From positions 28,763 through 92,762 of the forward strand of contig CAXKXX010000006.1 of NCBI GenBank assembly GCA_964059975.1: a stretch of 64,000 bases of DNA, read 5' to 3'. Positions within the stretch are counted from its first letter, which is position 1, and each line of letters opens with the position of its first letter. The notes under the pieces are model-generated. The model did no database searches and was not told the origin of the DNA. It saw only the letters and a program-made list of their open reading frames with translations. Origin of the DNA: CAXKXX01 sp964059975. Its GTDB lineage: Bacteria; Pseudomonadota; Gammaproteobacteria; Enterobacterales; Enterobacteriaceae. A program made the translations under genes and the position numbers. Of the stretch, positions 49,507 to 60,252 are shown piece by piece.

Positions 49507-49535
49507 AGTTTACATATAAATTTGATTTACGTCAA
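49507..49535 (-). promoter_or_regulatory. Candidate sigma-70 promoter of the tRNA operon
   Basis: On the minus strand TTGACG (49535-49530) and TAAACT (49512-49507) are separated by exactly 17 bp. The start would lie about 105 bp before tRNA-Leu, room for the deleted metT. No other good pair was seen nearer. Confidence 0.5.
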
Positions 49536-50309
49536 TAAAATTTTCCCGTCATGGCGCGTGGACCCATTGTTTTGTATGGATTCCTAGCATTATTTTAAAT
49601 AAAAAGAAGTTTAAGTAGGTGACTCTAGAAAATATCAAATAGTAAATATTAATTTAGTAACTAAATAGGTTTGTTCGCTTGTTATACCAGAATGCGACTG
49701 ATTGAAAAAAGTAGTGTGCGTACATAGATACGGAGATAGAAATCTGATCGATTTCCTTAATTTAGCTATACTTCACTTAACAGACAAAGTACCTAAAATT
49801 TCATAGTATAGATCATGCGCCTTTAAGGTTATCGTGCTATGTAGGAAGTAAAATACTTAGCTTTAATTTATTAATGACTAATCTATGCTGTCATCAATTT
49901 TTAATATCTCAAATCAACTACAACGAACCCGTTCTAGCAACGAATTACTATTTTTTCTAGTAAGTCACTTTAATTGATAGACATACTTGACCGTGTCTTT
50001 TATCTTTTGATCTACATGCTCCTCTCCTCCATATTGATGAGCGACTTATTTTAGATAAAACGTATATGAGCGTCCCCTTAAGATTACAGAGAAGCACCGA
50101 ATATTTTTTCTGATACAAAACGAGAATTATTTTATAATGAGAGCTAGAATTAGAGCTAATAGGATTTGATTAGGTAATGATAAGCGTCTTATAGTTTTAG
50201 CCTACATAACTGATCGCTGCAGTACATGGCGGATATGTATACGGAATTCGGAAATAGCAAAGCGTGCCTTCTAGCGGTTTCGATGAATCATAAAGAAATG
50301 GCGTGATCG

Positions 50310-50338
50310 ACGATGCCCCAGATCATATGGGGCATCGT
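50310..50338. repeat. 10-bp GC-rich perfect hairpin
   Basis: ACGATGCCCC (50310-50319) pairs with GGGGCATCGT (50329-50338) over a 9-nt loop in a region without genes. Possibly the surviving terminator of a lost gene. Confidence 0.75.
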
Positions 50339-51603
50339 GTTATACTAAGTTTGATAGCTACAACGCCTTTAAGGGGGTTCGAGATCAGCTTCGGATCGAA
50401 TATGTCGAAACCAAATGCGCATTCTGATTTTCGAATAAACACCTGAGATGCTATTAAACCTTAGATTTAATGCTTCATCGTGCTTAGGTAACTTTTATCA
50501 TACGGATGCACATGGGATAATAATTAAAAATTATCTCAAAAGTTGAGCCCTTCTTGATTTTTAAGAATCGGGGGCGTGATGTAATCTATTGATTAAGTAA
50601 TCAACATCCCCTTTTAATTGTTTGACTAAGATCACACATCTTATCTCCGCCTACACTGGTCCTCGTAAATGATTTTACTTGCTATTTATTACAGTAAGAA
50701 TTACTAGCTATCGCTAATGAGCACTTCGGTGATTTTAAAATTAGTTGCGATAGCAGACGGACTGAACTTTCACTCTTGGAGTGGCTTAGTTTACGAGAGT
50801 CATTGATTTTGACTTTTAGGTACGACGTCCTTAGTTTTTCCATTTACATTAATGACTTTATCTTCAATGCTACGCCATAGATCTCATTGAATATCGTCGT
50901 AGATTGATTGTGGGGTCATGATACATTACCAGTTTTTCTATATAATTTTCGCCCGTTTACTGTCTAGCTTTCAATCGAAGTGCTTTAATGCGTTCCATCA
51001 CTTGCGCTCATAGATTTAGCGTCATGAAGTCATGCACCTACTTCACATTATCCTCGTTTGGTAATTTAGTTCTACTTTACTAGATCCAGCTCCTTTTCAT
51101 TAAATAGAAAATTATCTATTACAGTATAAAAATAAGTTATTTATTAAAGAATAATAAATATTATTAATTTTTTGAAAAAATTAGTACCCGGAGCATCGTG
51201 AAAGCTCATCGTGCCACCTAGTTGATGAAATCATATTTCAGATTACGAGTCTGTCTTCAAAACGAAAAGCAGTGACGACAACATCGCCGGCGCACTTATG
51301 CTTGTTCTTACGAAGGAGAGCTGCAGATGTAATCTTTATTTTTTAGTGTTGTACTCTATACAATATAATAAAAATATGAAGCCAATGATCTGATCATTAT
51401 CAGAGCGAGCATTTATCTACTGTTTACTATTTTCATTAAAAGATCCAGAAATTTTCCGAATGTTTACAGCAAACTAGTATGAAATTTTCTGTTTAGATCC
51501 TACTAGTATATAGGTATTTATTATTAGGTCTGATGTAGACTAGATCAGATGATCTAGCTTCAGTGCTACTCGGAATTATAAGCGCAGAATTATGAAGGCG
51601 TAG

Positions 51604-51627
51604 CTCACTGGCGACCTCACTGGCGAC
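51604..51627. repeat. Exact tandem duplication of a 12-mer
   Basis: CTCACTGGCGAC occurs twice back to back in gene-free sequence. Confidence 0.9.
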
Positions 51628-52761
51628 TTAGTAGTTTATCTTAGTTTTAAAAAATGTTATGCTTGATTGACCACGCTATATTTTTATTTAACATTAATAA
51701 ATATATATTAGGACTCTAGTAAGTACTTACTTCCCTCGTGGAAGGTATGTGCTGGCAGTAGCCAGCCACCTGTGGATTTTTGCCTCCAATATCACAGTAT
51801 TCCTAAAAAGACATCTTTATTTTAAAGAACCTTAAGCGAGTATATGTGTTAAACTGCGATAGCTAAACTATTATCGCCTTCTATAATATACGCCTTCGTT
51901 TTCATCTAGCATCTGACACACAGATGCAGGGTACAGTAGCGAAAGATCGGAAGATTCGAGCATATTATTTTTGAATAAAGAAAGAGTAAAAACTATAGGC
52001 GACTACTTGAATGCATTTAGATCTGATTTTTGGGTTGGACTCGCAACCGTATTGACACTCATTCTTCGGGATACCCGCTTCTCATCATTCGGAAGCTTAC
52101 CATTCTAACAGACAAGACATCCTGTTGCTTGCGATTAAGTGGCCAATAAAGGATAAACCAGTCTTAAATCAGTAAGTAATGATTTTAGAGCCATTCATCC
52201 GATCGAGACAGACACACGTAATGGTTTCTCACGATCACCATCGTTGAGATATTCAATACTAATTGCTCCGATCTCTGTTTATCAACTGATAAACACATGG
52301 ATGTTATAGTAGATATAATCGCCTTAAGAAATTACATTACAGACTCAGTTTTCGAAAATTTGTATTTGAATAGGGTATCTAAATGAATAAAAGCCTTATA
52401 GACAATTTTTTAAAAATCTATATTTCTTAAATAGAAATTCGTACCTTATGATAAATTTAGTTTCATTAGAAGAGCGAGCTGCTCCTAAGCCAAGCGTCAC
52501 TCGACGCTACTCTCGGATCTTTGAGAAGTAATGAGAATTAATTTCGTAATACTAATTTATTTATAAATGACAAATAAATTAATTTATATAAATCGTAATT
52601 TACAGGCCTGACTCGTTTTCTCTAGATAAAAATAGTCTCCTCTCTTAATCTTTCTGCTTTTACGTGGCTTTTTCGATGTTTAGTAATAAGGGATTGCCTT
52701 CGAACAGCATTTATTGGAAGATAAATGGTTTTCTATGCCTCTTTACATTGAGGAACAGTAA

Positions 52762-54423
52762 ATGAGCGCAGCTCAAGTATACCCAACTAATTTTATCCGT
52801 CAGATCGTTGATGCAGATTTAAAATCAGGGAAACACGCCTTAGTACGCACTCGTTTTCCTCCTGAGCCAAACGGCTATCTACATATCGGTCACATTAAAT
52901 CTATCTGCTTAAATTTTGGGATTGCTAAAGACTATAACGGACAATGTAATCTTCGATTCGATGACACTAATCCAGAATCAGAAAACATAGAGTTCGTGCG
53001 GTCGATTAAGCACGACGTGGAATGGCTCGGCTTTAGATGGAACGGCCATATTCGTTATTCTTCCGATTATTTCGATCAACTGTATCAGTATGCAGTCGAA
53101 CTTATAACTAAAAACTTAGCGTATATAGATGAGCTTTCGCCCGAACAAATTCGAACGTATCGAGGTGGTCTGACTGGACCTGGAAAAAATAGCCCGTACC
53201 GTGACCGTAAAGTAGAAGAGAATTTAGTGTTATTTGAGAAAATGCGCGATGGGAAATTCTCCGTAGGTACAGCCTGTCTACGTGCTAAGATCGATATGAC
53301 GTCACCATTTATCGTCATGCGCGATCCCGTATTATACCGCATAAAACTTGCTAAACATCACCAAACTAGCAATAAGTGGCGCATCTATCCTATGTATGAC
53401 TTCACTCATTGCATTGCCGACGCACTAGAAGGTATCACTCATTCTTTGTGCACATTAGAATTTCAAGATAATCGCCGCCTATACGATTGGATTCTTCAGC
53501 ACATCTCCATTCCCTGTCACCCTCGTCAGTACGAGTTTTCTCGGTTGAATCTTGAGTACGCCGTGACATCTAAACGCAAGCTAAGTCAATTAGTTCATGA
53601 GAAATACGTTGAAGGATGGGACGACCCTAGGATGCCGACTTTATCTGGTCTGAGGCGGCGTGGTTATACAGCGGCTGCCCTCCGGGAGTTCTGTAAGAGA
53701 ATTGGAGTAAGTAAAAAGGAAAATAATGTCGAAATAGTAGCACTGGAATCCTGCATTCGTGATGATCTAAATCAGAATGCCCCCCGAGCTATGGCCGTTT
53801 TAGATCCGGTAAAAGTTATAATAGAAAATATGACTTCAGGAGAAGAGATGCTTACTATGTCCAACCATCCAAATAAGCCGGAAATGGGCAGACGAGAAGT
53901 GCCATTTACCCGAGAGATTTATATCGACCGTTCTGACTTCCGAGAAGAAGCTAATAAATGGTATAAGCGTCTCGTTCTAGGTAAAGAGGTACGCCTGCGA
54001 AACGCCTATGTGATCAGGGCTAATCGCATTGAAAAGCATTCGAATGGGGAAATTAAAACTATTTTTTGTAGCTACGATAGAGATACGCTGAATAGCAATA
54101 CGCTTGATGGCCGAAAAGTGAAGGGCGTAATTCACTGGGTTTCGGCCACCCGATCATTACCAGCAAAAATTCGATTATATGATCGCCTATTTAACGTATC
54201 AAACCCTAATGCGATAAATTTTCTCTCCAAAATCAATCCGAAATCACTAGTAGTTAAGCAAGGTTTTGTAGAGCCGAGCCTAGCGAGCGCACAGCCTGAA
54301 AAGGCTTATCAGTTCGAGCGTGAAGGCTATTTTTGTTCCGATAGCCACCACTCTTCGCCCGAGCATCTGGTGTTCAACCGTACCGTTAGCCTGCGTGATG
54401 CTACTGCTAAGGTCGAAGGTTAA
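52762..54423 (+). CDS. glnS: Glutaminyl-tRNA synthetase GlnS
   Basis: Class I synthetase for both tRNA-Gln isoacceptors encoded nearby. The 553 residues compare with 554 in E. coli. HIGH motif in [15 protein letters not shown] near residue 34; acceptor-binding and catalytic blocks [10 protein letters not shown] and [12 protein letters not shown]; two C-terminal beta-barrels through [16 protein letters not shown]. The KMSKS-equivalent reads VTSKR at 268-272 where E. coli has VMSKR. ATG start with GAGG ten bases upstream. Its former neighbours nagE and nagB are gone. Confidence 0.98.
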   Translation: MSAAQVYPTNFIRQIVDADLKSGKHALVRTRFPPEPNGYLHIGHIKSICLNFGIAKDYNGQCNLRFDDTNPESENIEFVRSIKHDVEWLGFRWNGHIRYSSDYFDQLYQYAVELITKNLAYIDELSPEQIRTYRGGLTGPGKNSPYRDRKVEENLVLFEKMRDGKFSVGTACLRAKIDMTSPFIVMRDPVLYRIKLAKHHQTSNKWRIYPMYDFTHCIADALEGITHSLCTLEFQDNRRLYDWILQHISIPCHPRQYEFSRLNLEYAVTSKRKLSQLVHEKYVEGWDDPRMPTLSGLRRRGYTAAALREFCKRIGVSKKENNVEIVALESCIRDDLNQNAPRAMAVLDPVKVIIENMTSGEEMLTMSNHPNKPEMGRREVPFTREIYIDRSDFREEANKWYKRLVLGKEVRLRNAYVIRANRIEKHSNGEIKTIFCSYDRDTLNSNTLDGRKVKGVIHWVSATRSLPAKIRLYDRLFNVSNPNAINFLSKINPKSLVVKQGFVEPSLASAQPEKAYQFEREGYFCSDSHHSSPEHLVFNRTVSLRDATAKVEG

Positions 54424-54983
54424 GTTTTGAGATAAAATAATTAAATATGAAATTACAGAAGTTTTTTATATCGATTTATCTACCTAGGTCTCCCTTCTAG
54501 TCGATTCTGACCTGATGCTAATACAATCTTTTATTAACGGCCTTTCACGTCGAATCATTAATTTTCTTTGCTATTTACTGAAAATCTTAAAATATTTTTA
54601 TCTGATCTGAATTAAATAAAACGAGGATAGGATTTTCTTTTCTAGCTGTACGGATCGGTTTACTTTCAATAATCTGATATTGATCTTCAGCAGAATTTTG
54701 GCTTATGCTCTTGAAAATGAGAAATTTTCTACAATAGTGAGAGTGTGGAATACGTATTAGAATGCGTAAGGATTCGCCCCTATCAATGTAATGCGCGATT
54801 GCCCGTACCTACCCTGTACGGGCAATCGCGCATTACATTGATAGTATAAAATAAAAATAAAAAATTTTACCCGGACTGCTTTTTATAAACTTATCATATA
54901 TGAATCAGATTTTTAGGCCCGATGAGCAACGGGATCGGCTCTTTCGAAGATAAACGAAAGTGGAGCAGATTAGTAATGCTCGT
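54424..54983. other. Convergent spacer glnS-fur
   Basis: 560 bp between convergent genes, dominated by the 29-bp perfect hairpin at 54780-54844. A smaller CTTTCG/CGAAAG hairpin (54941-54960) lies 24 bp past the fur stop. No gene. Confidence 0.55.
54780..54844. repeat. 29-bp perfect inverted repeat between glnS and fur
   Basis: The arm 54780-54808 (beginning CTATCAATGT) is the exact reverse complement of 54816-54844, with a 7-nt loop CTACCCT. No mismatch over 29 bp. No U-tract follows on either strand (AGTATAAAAT on plus, GGGCGAATCC on minus). Longest hairpin in the window. Confidence 0.92.
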
Positions 54984-55436
54984 TCAGGTTCGTCTCCTTT
55001 CGTGTAGCGCATCATCTTTACGACAGTCGCCAATTTCGCAATGGCCGTACAAATACAGGCTATGATTAGTTAGTTTGATGCCGTGTCGCTTTGCGATACC
55101 GCGCTGACGCGTATCAATAGATTCATCACTAAATTCGATCACTTTGCCACAGTCTAGACAAATTAAATGATCGTGATGATGTTGCTGAGTCAATTCGAAT
55201 ACCGACTTACCTCCTTCGAAATTATGGCGCGTCACAATCCCTGCATCGTCAAACTGGTTCAGTACACGGTAAACCGTAGCTAGTCCAATTTCTTCACTCA
55301 TGTCTATCAATTTTTTATACAAATCTTCCGCATTTACGTGATGGCACTCTGAATTTTGTAGTACCTCTAATATTTTGAGTCGCGGAAGCGTCACTTTTAA
55401 GCCAGCCTTTTTTAATGCGATATTATTGTCGGTCAT
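54984..55436 (-). CDS. fur: Ferric uptake regulator Fur
   Basis: Iron-sensing dimeric repressor. The 150 residues align with E. coli Fur (148) at very high identity through residue 135, including the winged-helix IGLATVYRVLNQFDDAGIV, the metal-site segment HHHDHLICLDCGKVIEFSD and the structural cysteines CLDC; the tail ends EIGDCRKDDALHERRRT. Strong conservation implies it still acts. It is downstream of fldA, as in E. coli. I saw no clear Fur box in the window, so its targets lie elsewhere or are degenerate. Confidence 0.97.
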   Translation of the reverse strand: MTDNNIALKKAGLKVTLPRLKILEVLQNSECHHVNAEDLYKKLIDMSEEIGLATVYRVLNQFDDAGIVTRHNFEGGKSVFELTQQHHHDHLICLDCGKVIEFSDESIDTRQRGIAKRHGIKLTNHSLYLYGHCEIGDCRKDDALHERRRT

Positions 55437-55804
55437 GCGGATTAAGTCCTTTTGCTAGGGCTAATCGCCATAAAGCGTTTTACGCCCATATTTTTAATTA
55501 GCATAAAGAGTTGTTTGCGTCTCATTTTAGAATTGATTACACTAAATTCAGACACATATTATTAGTGGTTACACAGTTAAGTTTTTAACTTTGTTAATAA
55601 AATTATTAGATGAGTAAGACAGATCGATAACATAATTTATCACTACAATATGAATAGCCATAAATTTATTATTTCTATGCTACTTTATTATTAGTTCGTA
55701 TGTTAAGCAGTTAGTACTGCGTATTAAGCGTATGGGACGTATTCTCCTGGCTTATCCTTGTAGAGCTAAGGCCTTCGCATTTTCTGTCTCGAGTAGTCGG
55801 GCAC
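55437..55804. other. Spacer fldA-fur
   Basis: 368 bp on the path from fldA to fur (both minus). The E. coli leader peptide gene uof that precedes fur is not recognisable. It must hold the fur ribosome-binding site and possibly a promoter; none is obvious. Confidence 0.4.
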
Positions 55805-55859
55805 TCAACCTGGGTGACACAGATTGAGCTCCTTGATAATCTGTGTCACCCAGGTTGAG
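55804..55859 (-). repeat. 22-bp perfect inverted repeat overlapping the end of fldA
   Basis: The arm 55804-55825 (beginning CTCAACCTGG) is the exact reverse complement of 55838-55859, with a 12-nt loop. Both arms are inside the fldA coding sequence except one base; the stop codon 55805-55807 is within the distal arm. The encoded C-terminus CHPG is dictated by the inverted copy. Confidence 0.9.
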
Positions 55860-56341
55860 ACGCGTCCATGAGTCAGATCGGGCTGGCGATCTTCGTCAAT
55901 TGCGAGCCCGATAAAACTGTTTTCGCTCACTAAACCCTTGGATGCTTCGAAGCAGTAGCCTTTTGTTGGCCAATGGCCTACCATAGTGGCTCCGCATCGC
56001 TCAATGATATCACGGAGCAGACCCATTGCATCGCAAAAATATTCCGCATAGTCTTCCTGATCACCACAACCGAACAACGCAACTAGTTTTCCGTGCAAGT
56101 TCATCCTTTTAAGACTGGGGAAAAAGTTATCCCAGTCGCACTGAGCTTCTCCGTAGTACCAAGTTGGTATGCCTAAAAGGAGGATATCGAAACCTTGAAA
56201 CTCTTCTTTACTACTTTTTGCGATATCATGGATTCTAGATACTGCATCCCCGAGTTGTGTCTGAAGAATTTTATGAATCATTTTAGCAATGACTTCTGTA
56301 TTTCCAGTATCGCTACCAAAAAAAATACCTACCTTAGCCAT
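55805..56341 (-). CDS. fldA: Flavodoxin 1 FldA
   Basis: FMN electron carrier that reduces enzymes such as IspG/IspH, LipA, MiaB and BioB; several clients or their pathways are in this window. The 178 residues compare with 176 in E. coli. FMN phosphate loop FFGSDTGNTE near residue 8, GIPTWYYGEAQCDWDNFF and FGCGDQEDYAEYFCDA are intact. The end is changed: after TWVTQIIKELNL comes CHPG and stop, where E. coli has HLDEILNA. The new end comes from a 22-bp inverted repeat. Confidence 0.97.
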   Translation of the reverse strand: MAKVGIFFGSDTGNTEVIAKMIHKILQTQLGDAVSRIHDIAKSSKEEFQGFDILLLGIPTWYYGEAQCDWDNFFPSLKRMNLHGKLVALFGCGDQEDYAEYFCDAMGLLRDIIERCGATMVGHWPTKGYCFEASKGLVSENSFIGLAIDEDRQPDLTHGRVSTWVTQIIKELNLCHPG

Positions 56342-58608
56342 ATTAAATATAACCTTTTATTTCAATTAATCAAATTAGAGTATTTTGGGGGGATCCGTTA
56401 AATATAGGTCGAAATCCATGATTACTCAGAATGTGAGAAAAAATTAACAGCGAGCAACTTTACTGTTAAGTATTTTATATGAATTTACAACGATTGTGTA
56501 GTTATGAGTATTAGTGCCTTAATGATTTATTTGATCATTTCACAGTCAGGTACTTACTCAATAATTTTTCTGTGGAAAATATCATGCTGCTCTTCTAGCT
56601 TATTCAAGCTATTTACCAAATGAATATTTATTAGTGGCTCTACGTACAGAGATCTACAAAATTTATCGTAATGTAATTGATCGTATATTCATTAACTTTA
56701 CACTATCTATCTTTTAGTAACGTATTAATTTTCAGACATTCCGTAAGTTCCGTGTCTAAGAATAGATCTGAAGTTATGCGATACCTTTATTTTTTCTATG
56801 TATAGCGGTATACTATAATTATATATGAAAAAAGTATTTCCAATTAAAATTTTTAACCTTCTTACATACTAAATTTTCTAGATTTTATATGAGTTACTTA
56901 ATGATAATAACACCTAAGTAGCTCTTTATCCTGCGCTCTCATCAAAACTCGGATTATTTAGAGCACATATATACTAGACAGCCCGATAGTATATAGTGAG
57001 ACCGCTACACCTATATTTAGTTATACCCCAAATCTAACGATAACCGACATTCCGTAAAAATCAGGAATCATACTCAAACATATTGCTCCATAAAATGGAG
57101 TAGTGATCATTCAAGATTTTTTAATATAAGTGCACATTAACTATATATTTTGTGATCTGATCACATGCATCGAAAACTTCGTTGAAACATCTTCAATAAA
57201 ATAGCGTAAGATATGCATATTCACTGTCTCATTCTGCGCATATAGCTACGGTGTTTTCTAATACCTATGCAAAAGGGTAGAGGAAGGCGCATATACTTTC
57301 TACTCAACTACTATTTTTAGAAAAAACACCTTAATAAATTAATATAGCCAGATATTTTTATAAAATATTACCTATTAACTAGTGATAGCTTGATATTAAT
57401 CAGTTGGTCAGAATTGGTTTAAAGCGTTATTTTAAGATTATAAAAACATGATAGAAGAGATGAAATAAGATAGAGCTCGTAGAAGAACAATATATTAATT
57501 CGTAGGAATATCGATCCCCCGACAATGCTATTACACGTAAAATATTTTATTCTAAAAGAAAACCACTATGGCAATACGCGGCGTCCTAATTTACGGATAA
57601 GACTAGATTGATGCTAAATAATTTATCGAAGTAACCGGAATCTAATGTATGCCTAGCTTCATGTCGTAAGATAACACGCCTATCTATCTCGCATTCATAA
57701 ATACGTCTAAGAGTACGAGGATCGATATTTATAATCTTTAGGTATTAATTTATGATTCCCGATAGAGGAATTATATTCCTCAGATTGTCAAGTAAGTTCT
57801 CTAAATTAAAAAAACTGATAGAGCATCTTACTATAGTAATCAAGATTTTATAAAATCATTTCATAGAGAGGCTTACACTACAGAATATTTAGAATAAAGT
57901 ATTATGGTTAATTCAGATAATACGTCGTTTAGACGGTAGTACTACAAGGATTGTGCTAGATATTATAGATACTAGACTGTATATTTGTCATCATTTACAT
58001 TCTGATTTTTAATCTATATCGGAATCGGTGCGCACCGACAATTTTAAAGATAAAATTTTCATAGTGTAAACGTAAATTTTAATTTCAGGTTATCAAATAT
58101 TAATTTGATAAAAATAACGCTCTAAAAACTAATAAAGAATTATAATTCTATATAAATAGATTAGCCTCATATTTCATTGAAAACCTATCCAACACCTTAC
58201 ACTGCATGTTAAAATTTATTTCAAGACAGGTAGAGGCGCTCGTAGCTGTCGGTCTAAATATAACAAGCACTGACGATGTCACTCGAGATAAAGTCCGATA
58301 GGTGCCTCAGATAAACTACTACTTTGCGATTAGTATACTAAAGAGAGAAAAATCTATTGATTATTTTATTCTATTAGCTCGCCCATATCTATTTTCTCAG
58401 AGAGAGCAATAATGCTCATCATTTTAAATGCAAGCATATTAACTTTAGACTAATTTAGACTCACTTATGGAACTAATTAATATTAATAAGATCTACCCTA
58501 AGAGCACCTTAGATCAGACCGTTTGGTCTCTTCATATACCGACAGAATTGAGATAAAAGGTTTTCAAGGCTACCTAGCATACTAGTCAGCGATGAGCGGG
58601 AGAACTCC
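56342..58608. other. Gene-free region fldA-pgm (ybfE, ybfF, seqA lost)
   Basis: About 2.3 kb with no recognisable gene. E. coli has ybfE, ybfF and seqA here. I looked in particular for seqA immediately upstream of pgm and saw no trace. Composition is uniformly AT-rich. Confidence 0.55.
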
Positions 58609-60252
58609 ATAGCAAAGAATCCACGAGCTGGGCAGCCTGCCCAGGAAAATGATCTGATCAATGTAGCTCATTTGATATCTCAGTATTACGTATTGTTGCC
58701 AGAGATCGGCAACCGCGCTCATGCAGTGAAATTTGGCACGTCTGGACACCGAGGCAGTTCGATGCATCATAGCTTTAACGAAGCACACATCCTCGCTATT
58801 GCTCAGGCGATTGCTATAGTTCGCTATCAAAAAGGGGTTACTGGACCTTGCTATGTAGGTAAAGATACTCATGCTCTGTCGGAACCAGCGTTTATTTCAG
58901 TTCTAGAAGTTCTGACTGCCAATAGCATCGATGTAATCGTGCAAGAAAATAACGGTTTTACGCCGACACCCGCGGTTTCGCACGCTATTCTATGCCATAA
59001 TCGTCAGAAGATGGCCATGGCAGATGGTATTGTTATCACGGCCTCTCATAACCCTCCAGAACATGGAGGCATTAAATATAATCCACCAAATGGTGGTCCA
59101 GCGGATACCAATCTAACCGATCTAATCGAAAAACGTGCTAATGCACTTTTGGCTTTGCGCTCGAAAGATGTTCAGCGCCAGTCTTTAGATAATGCTTGGC
59201 ACAGCGGTTATCTACACACTAAAGATTTAATTCAGCCATACATTACAGGGCTAGTAGATGTAGTTGACATGGTGGCTATTCAACGTTCTGGACTAAAATT
59301 AGGGGTAGAGCCACTTGGTGGTGCAGGTATTTCGTATTGGCAACGCATGGCTGAGCATTACAATTTAGATCTAACCCTAGTGAATGAGTGTATTGATCAG
59401 ACCTTTCGATTTATGCACCTAGATTATGACGGTATAATTAGAATGGATTGCTCGTCCGAATCAGCAATGGCCGGCCTTCTGGCAGTGCGAGACAAATTTG
59501 ATTTAGCATTTGCCAACGATCCAGATTATGACCGACACGGCATAGTAACGCCAAAAGGGCTAATGAACTCTAATCATTATCTTGCGGTTGCGATTAACTA
59601 TTTATTTCAGAACCGACCGCAATGGGGACCGAAAGTAGCAGTAGGAAAAACATTAGTCTCTAGTGCGATAATTGATCGCGTAGTTAGCTATATCGGTCGA
59701 AAGCTAATAGAAGTGCCAGTAGGTTTTAAATGGTTCGTCGATGGTTTATTTGATGGTACGCTTGGATTTGGCGGAGAAGAAAGTGCCGGCGCCTCTTTTT
59801 TGCGCTTTAATGGCATGCCATGGTCGACTGACAAAGATGGTATTATCATGTGTCTGCTTGTGGCAGAAATCACCGCAGTGACCGGGAAAAATCCTCAGCA
59901 ACATTACGATGATCTGGCAACTCGTTTTAGGGCTCCAAGCTACAGTCGCATTCAAAGACCGGCTAGCCACACTCAGAAAATTGCCTTGTCTACGCTTTCA
60001 CCGAATAGAGTTAAAGCAAATATGCTTGGAGGAGATCCAATCATTAGTCGACTAACTAGTGCGCCAGGCAATGGCGCACCGATCGGGGGTCTAAAAGTGA
60101 TAACAGAAAACAGTTGGTTTGCCGTTCGTCCGTCGGGCACCGAAGATGCTTACAAAATCTATTGCGAGAGCTTCCTCGGGAAGAAGCACCTCGGGTACAT
60201 TGAGCATGAAGCGCTAGAAATTGTTCGTAAATTGCTAGTATCTACTAAATAG
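58609..60252 (+). CDS. pgm: Phosphoglucomutase Pgm, apparent AUA start
   Basis: Interconverts glucose 1- and 6-phosphate, supplying UDP-glucose and LPS sugars. Catalytic serine loop in [20 protein letters not shown], Mg loop [18 protein letters not shown] and the phosphate-binding [12 protein letters not shown] are present. The family N-terminus (MA..RAGQPAQ..DLINVAQL) is encoded as [22 protein letters not shown] starting with ATA at 58609, six bases after GGGAG. There is no in-frame ATG, GTG or TTG before TTG 58672, which would remove 21 conserved residues. From the ATA the protein is 547 residues (E. coli 546). Either AUA is used or the gene is newly crippled. Confidence 0.93.
   Translation: MAKNPRAGQPAQENDLINVAHLISQYYVLLPEIGNRAHAVKFGTSGHRGSSMHHSFNEAHILAIAQAIAIVRYQKGVTGPCYVGKDTHALSEPAFISVLEVLTANSIDVIVQENNGFTPTPAVSHAILCHNRQKMAMADGIVITASHNPPEHGGIKYNPPNGGPADTNLTDLIEKRANALLALRSKDVQRQSLDNAWHSGYLHTKDLIQPYITGLVDVVDMVAIQRSGLKLGVEPLGGAGISYWQRMAEHYNLDLTLVNECIDQTFRFMHLDYDGIIRMDCSSESAMAGLLAVRDKFDLAFANDPDYDRHGIVTPKGLMNSNHYLAVAINYLFQNRPQWGPKVAVGKTLVSSAIIDRVVSYIGRKLIEVPVGFKWFVDGLFDGTLGFGGEESAGASFLRFNGMPWSTDKDGIIMCLLVAEITAVTGKNPQQHYDDLATRFRAPSYSRIQRPASHTQKIALSTLSPNRVKANMLGGDPIISRLTSAPGNGAPIGGLKVITENSWFAVRPSGTEDAYKIYCESFLGKKHLGYIEHEALEIVRKLLVSTK

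Larger units (their letters stand above)
49536..52761. other. Gene-free region tRNA operon-glnS (asnB and nag genes lost)
   Basis: About 3.2 kb without any supportable gene, where E. coli has asnB, nagD, nagC, nagA, nagB and nagE. Compact structures stand out: hairpin 50310-50338, a TTGATTA/TAATCAA stem near 50590, a multi-stem element 50707-50754 with a CAC-TTCG-GTG stem, a 14-bp palindrome at 51718-51731, a GCTGGC/GCCAGC hairpin (51751-51766) followed by CCAC/GTGG and five T, and a tandem 12-mer at 51604. Confidence 0.55.
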
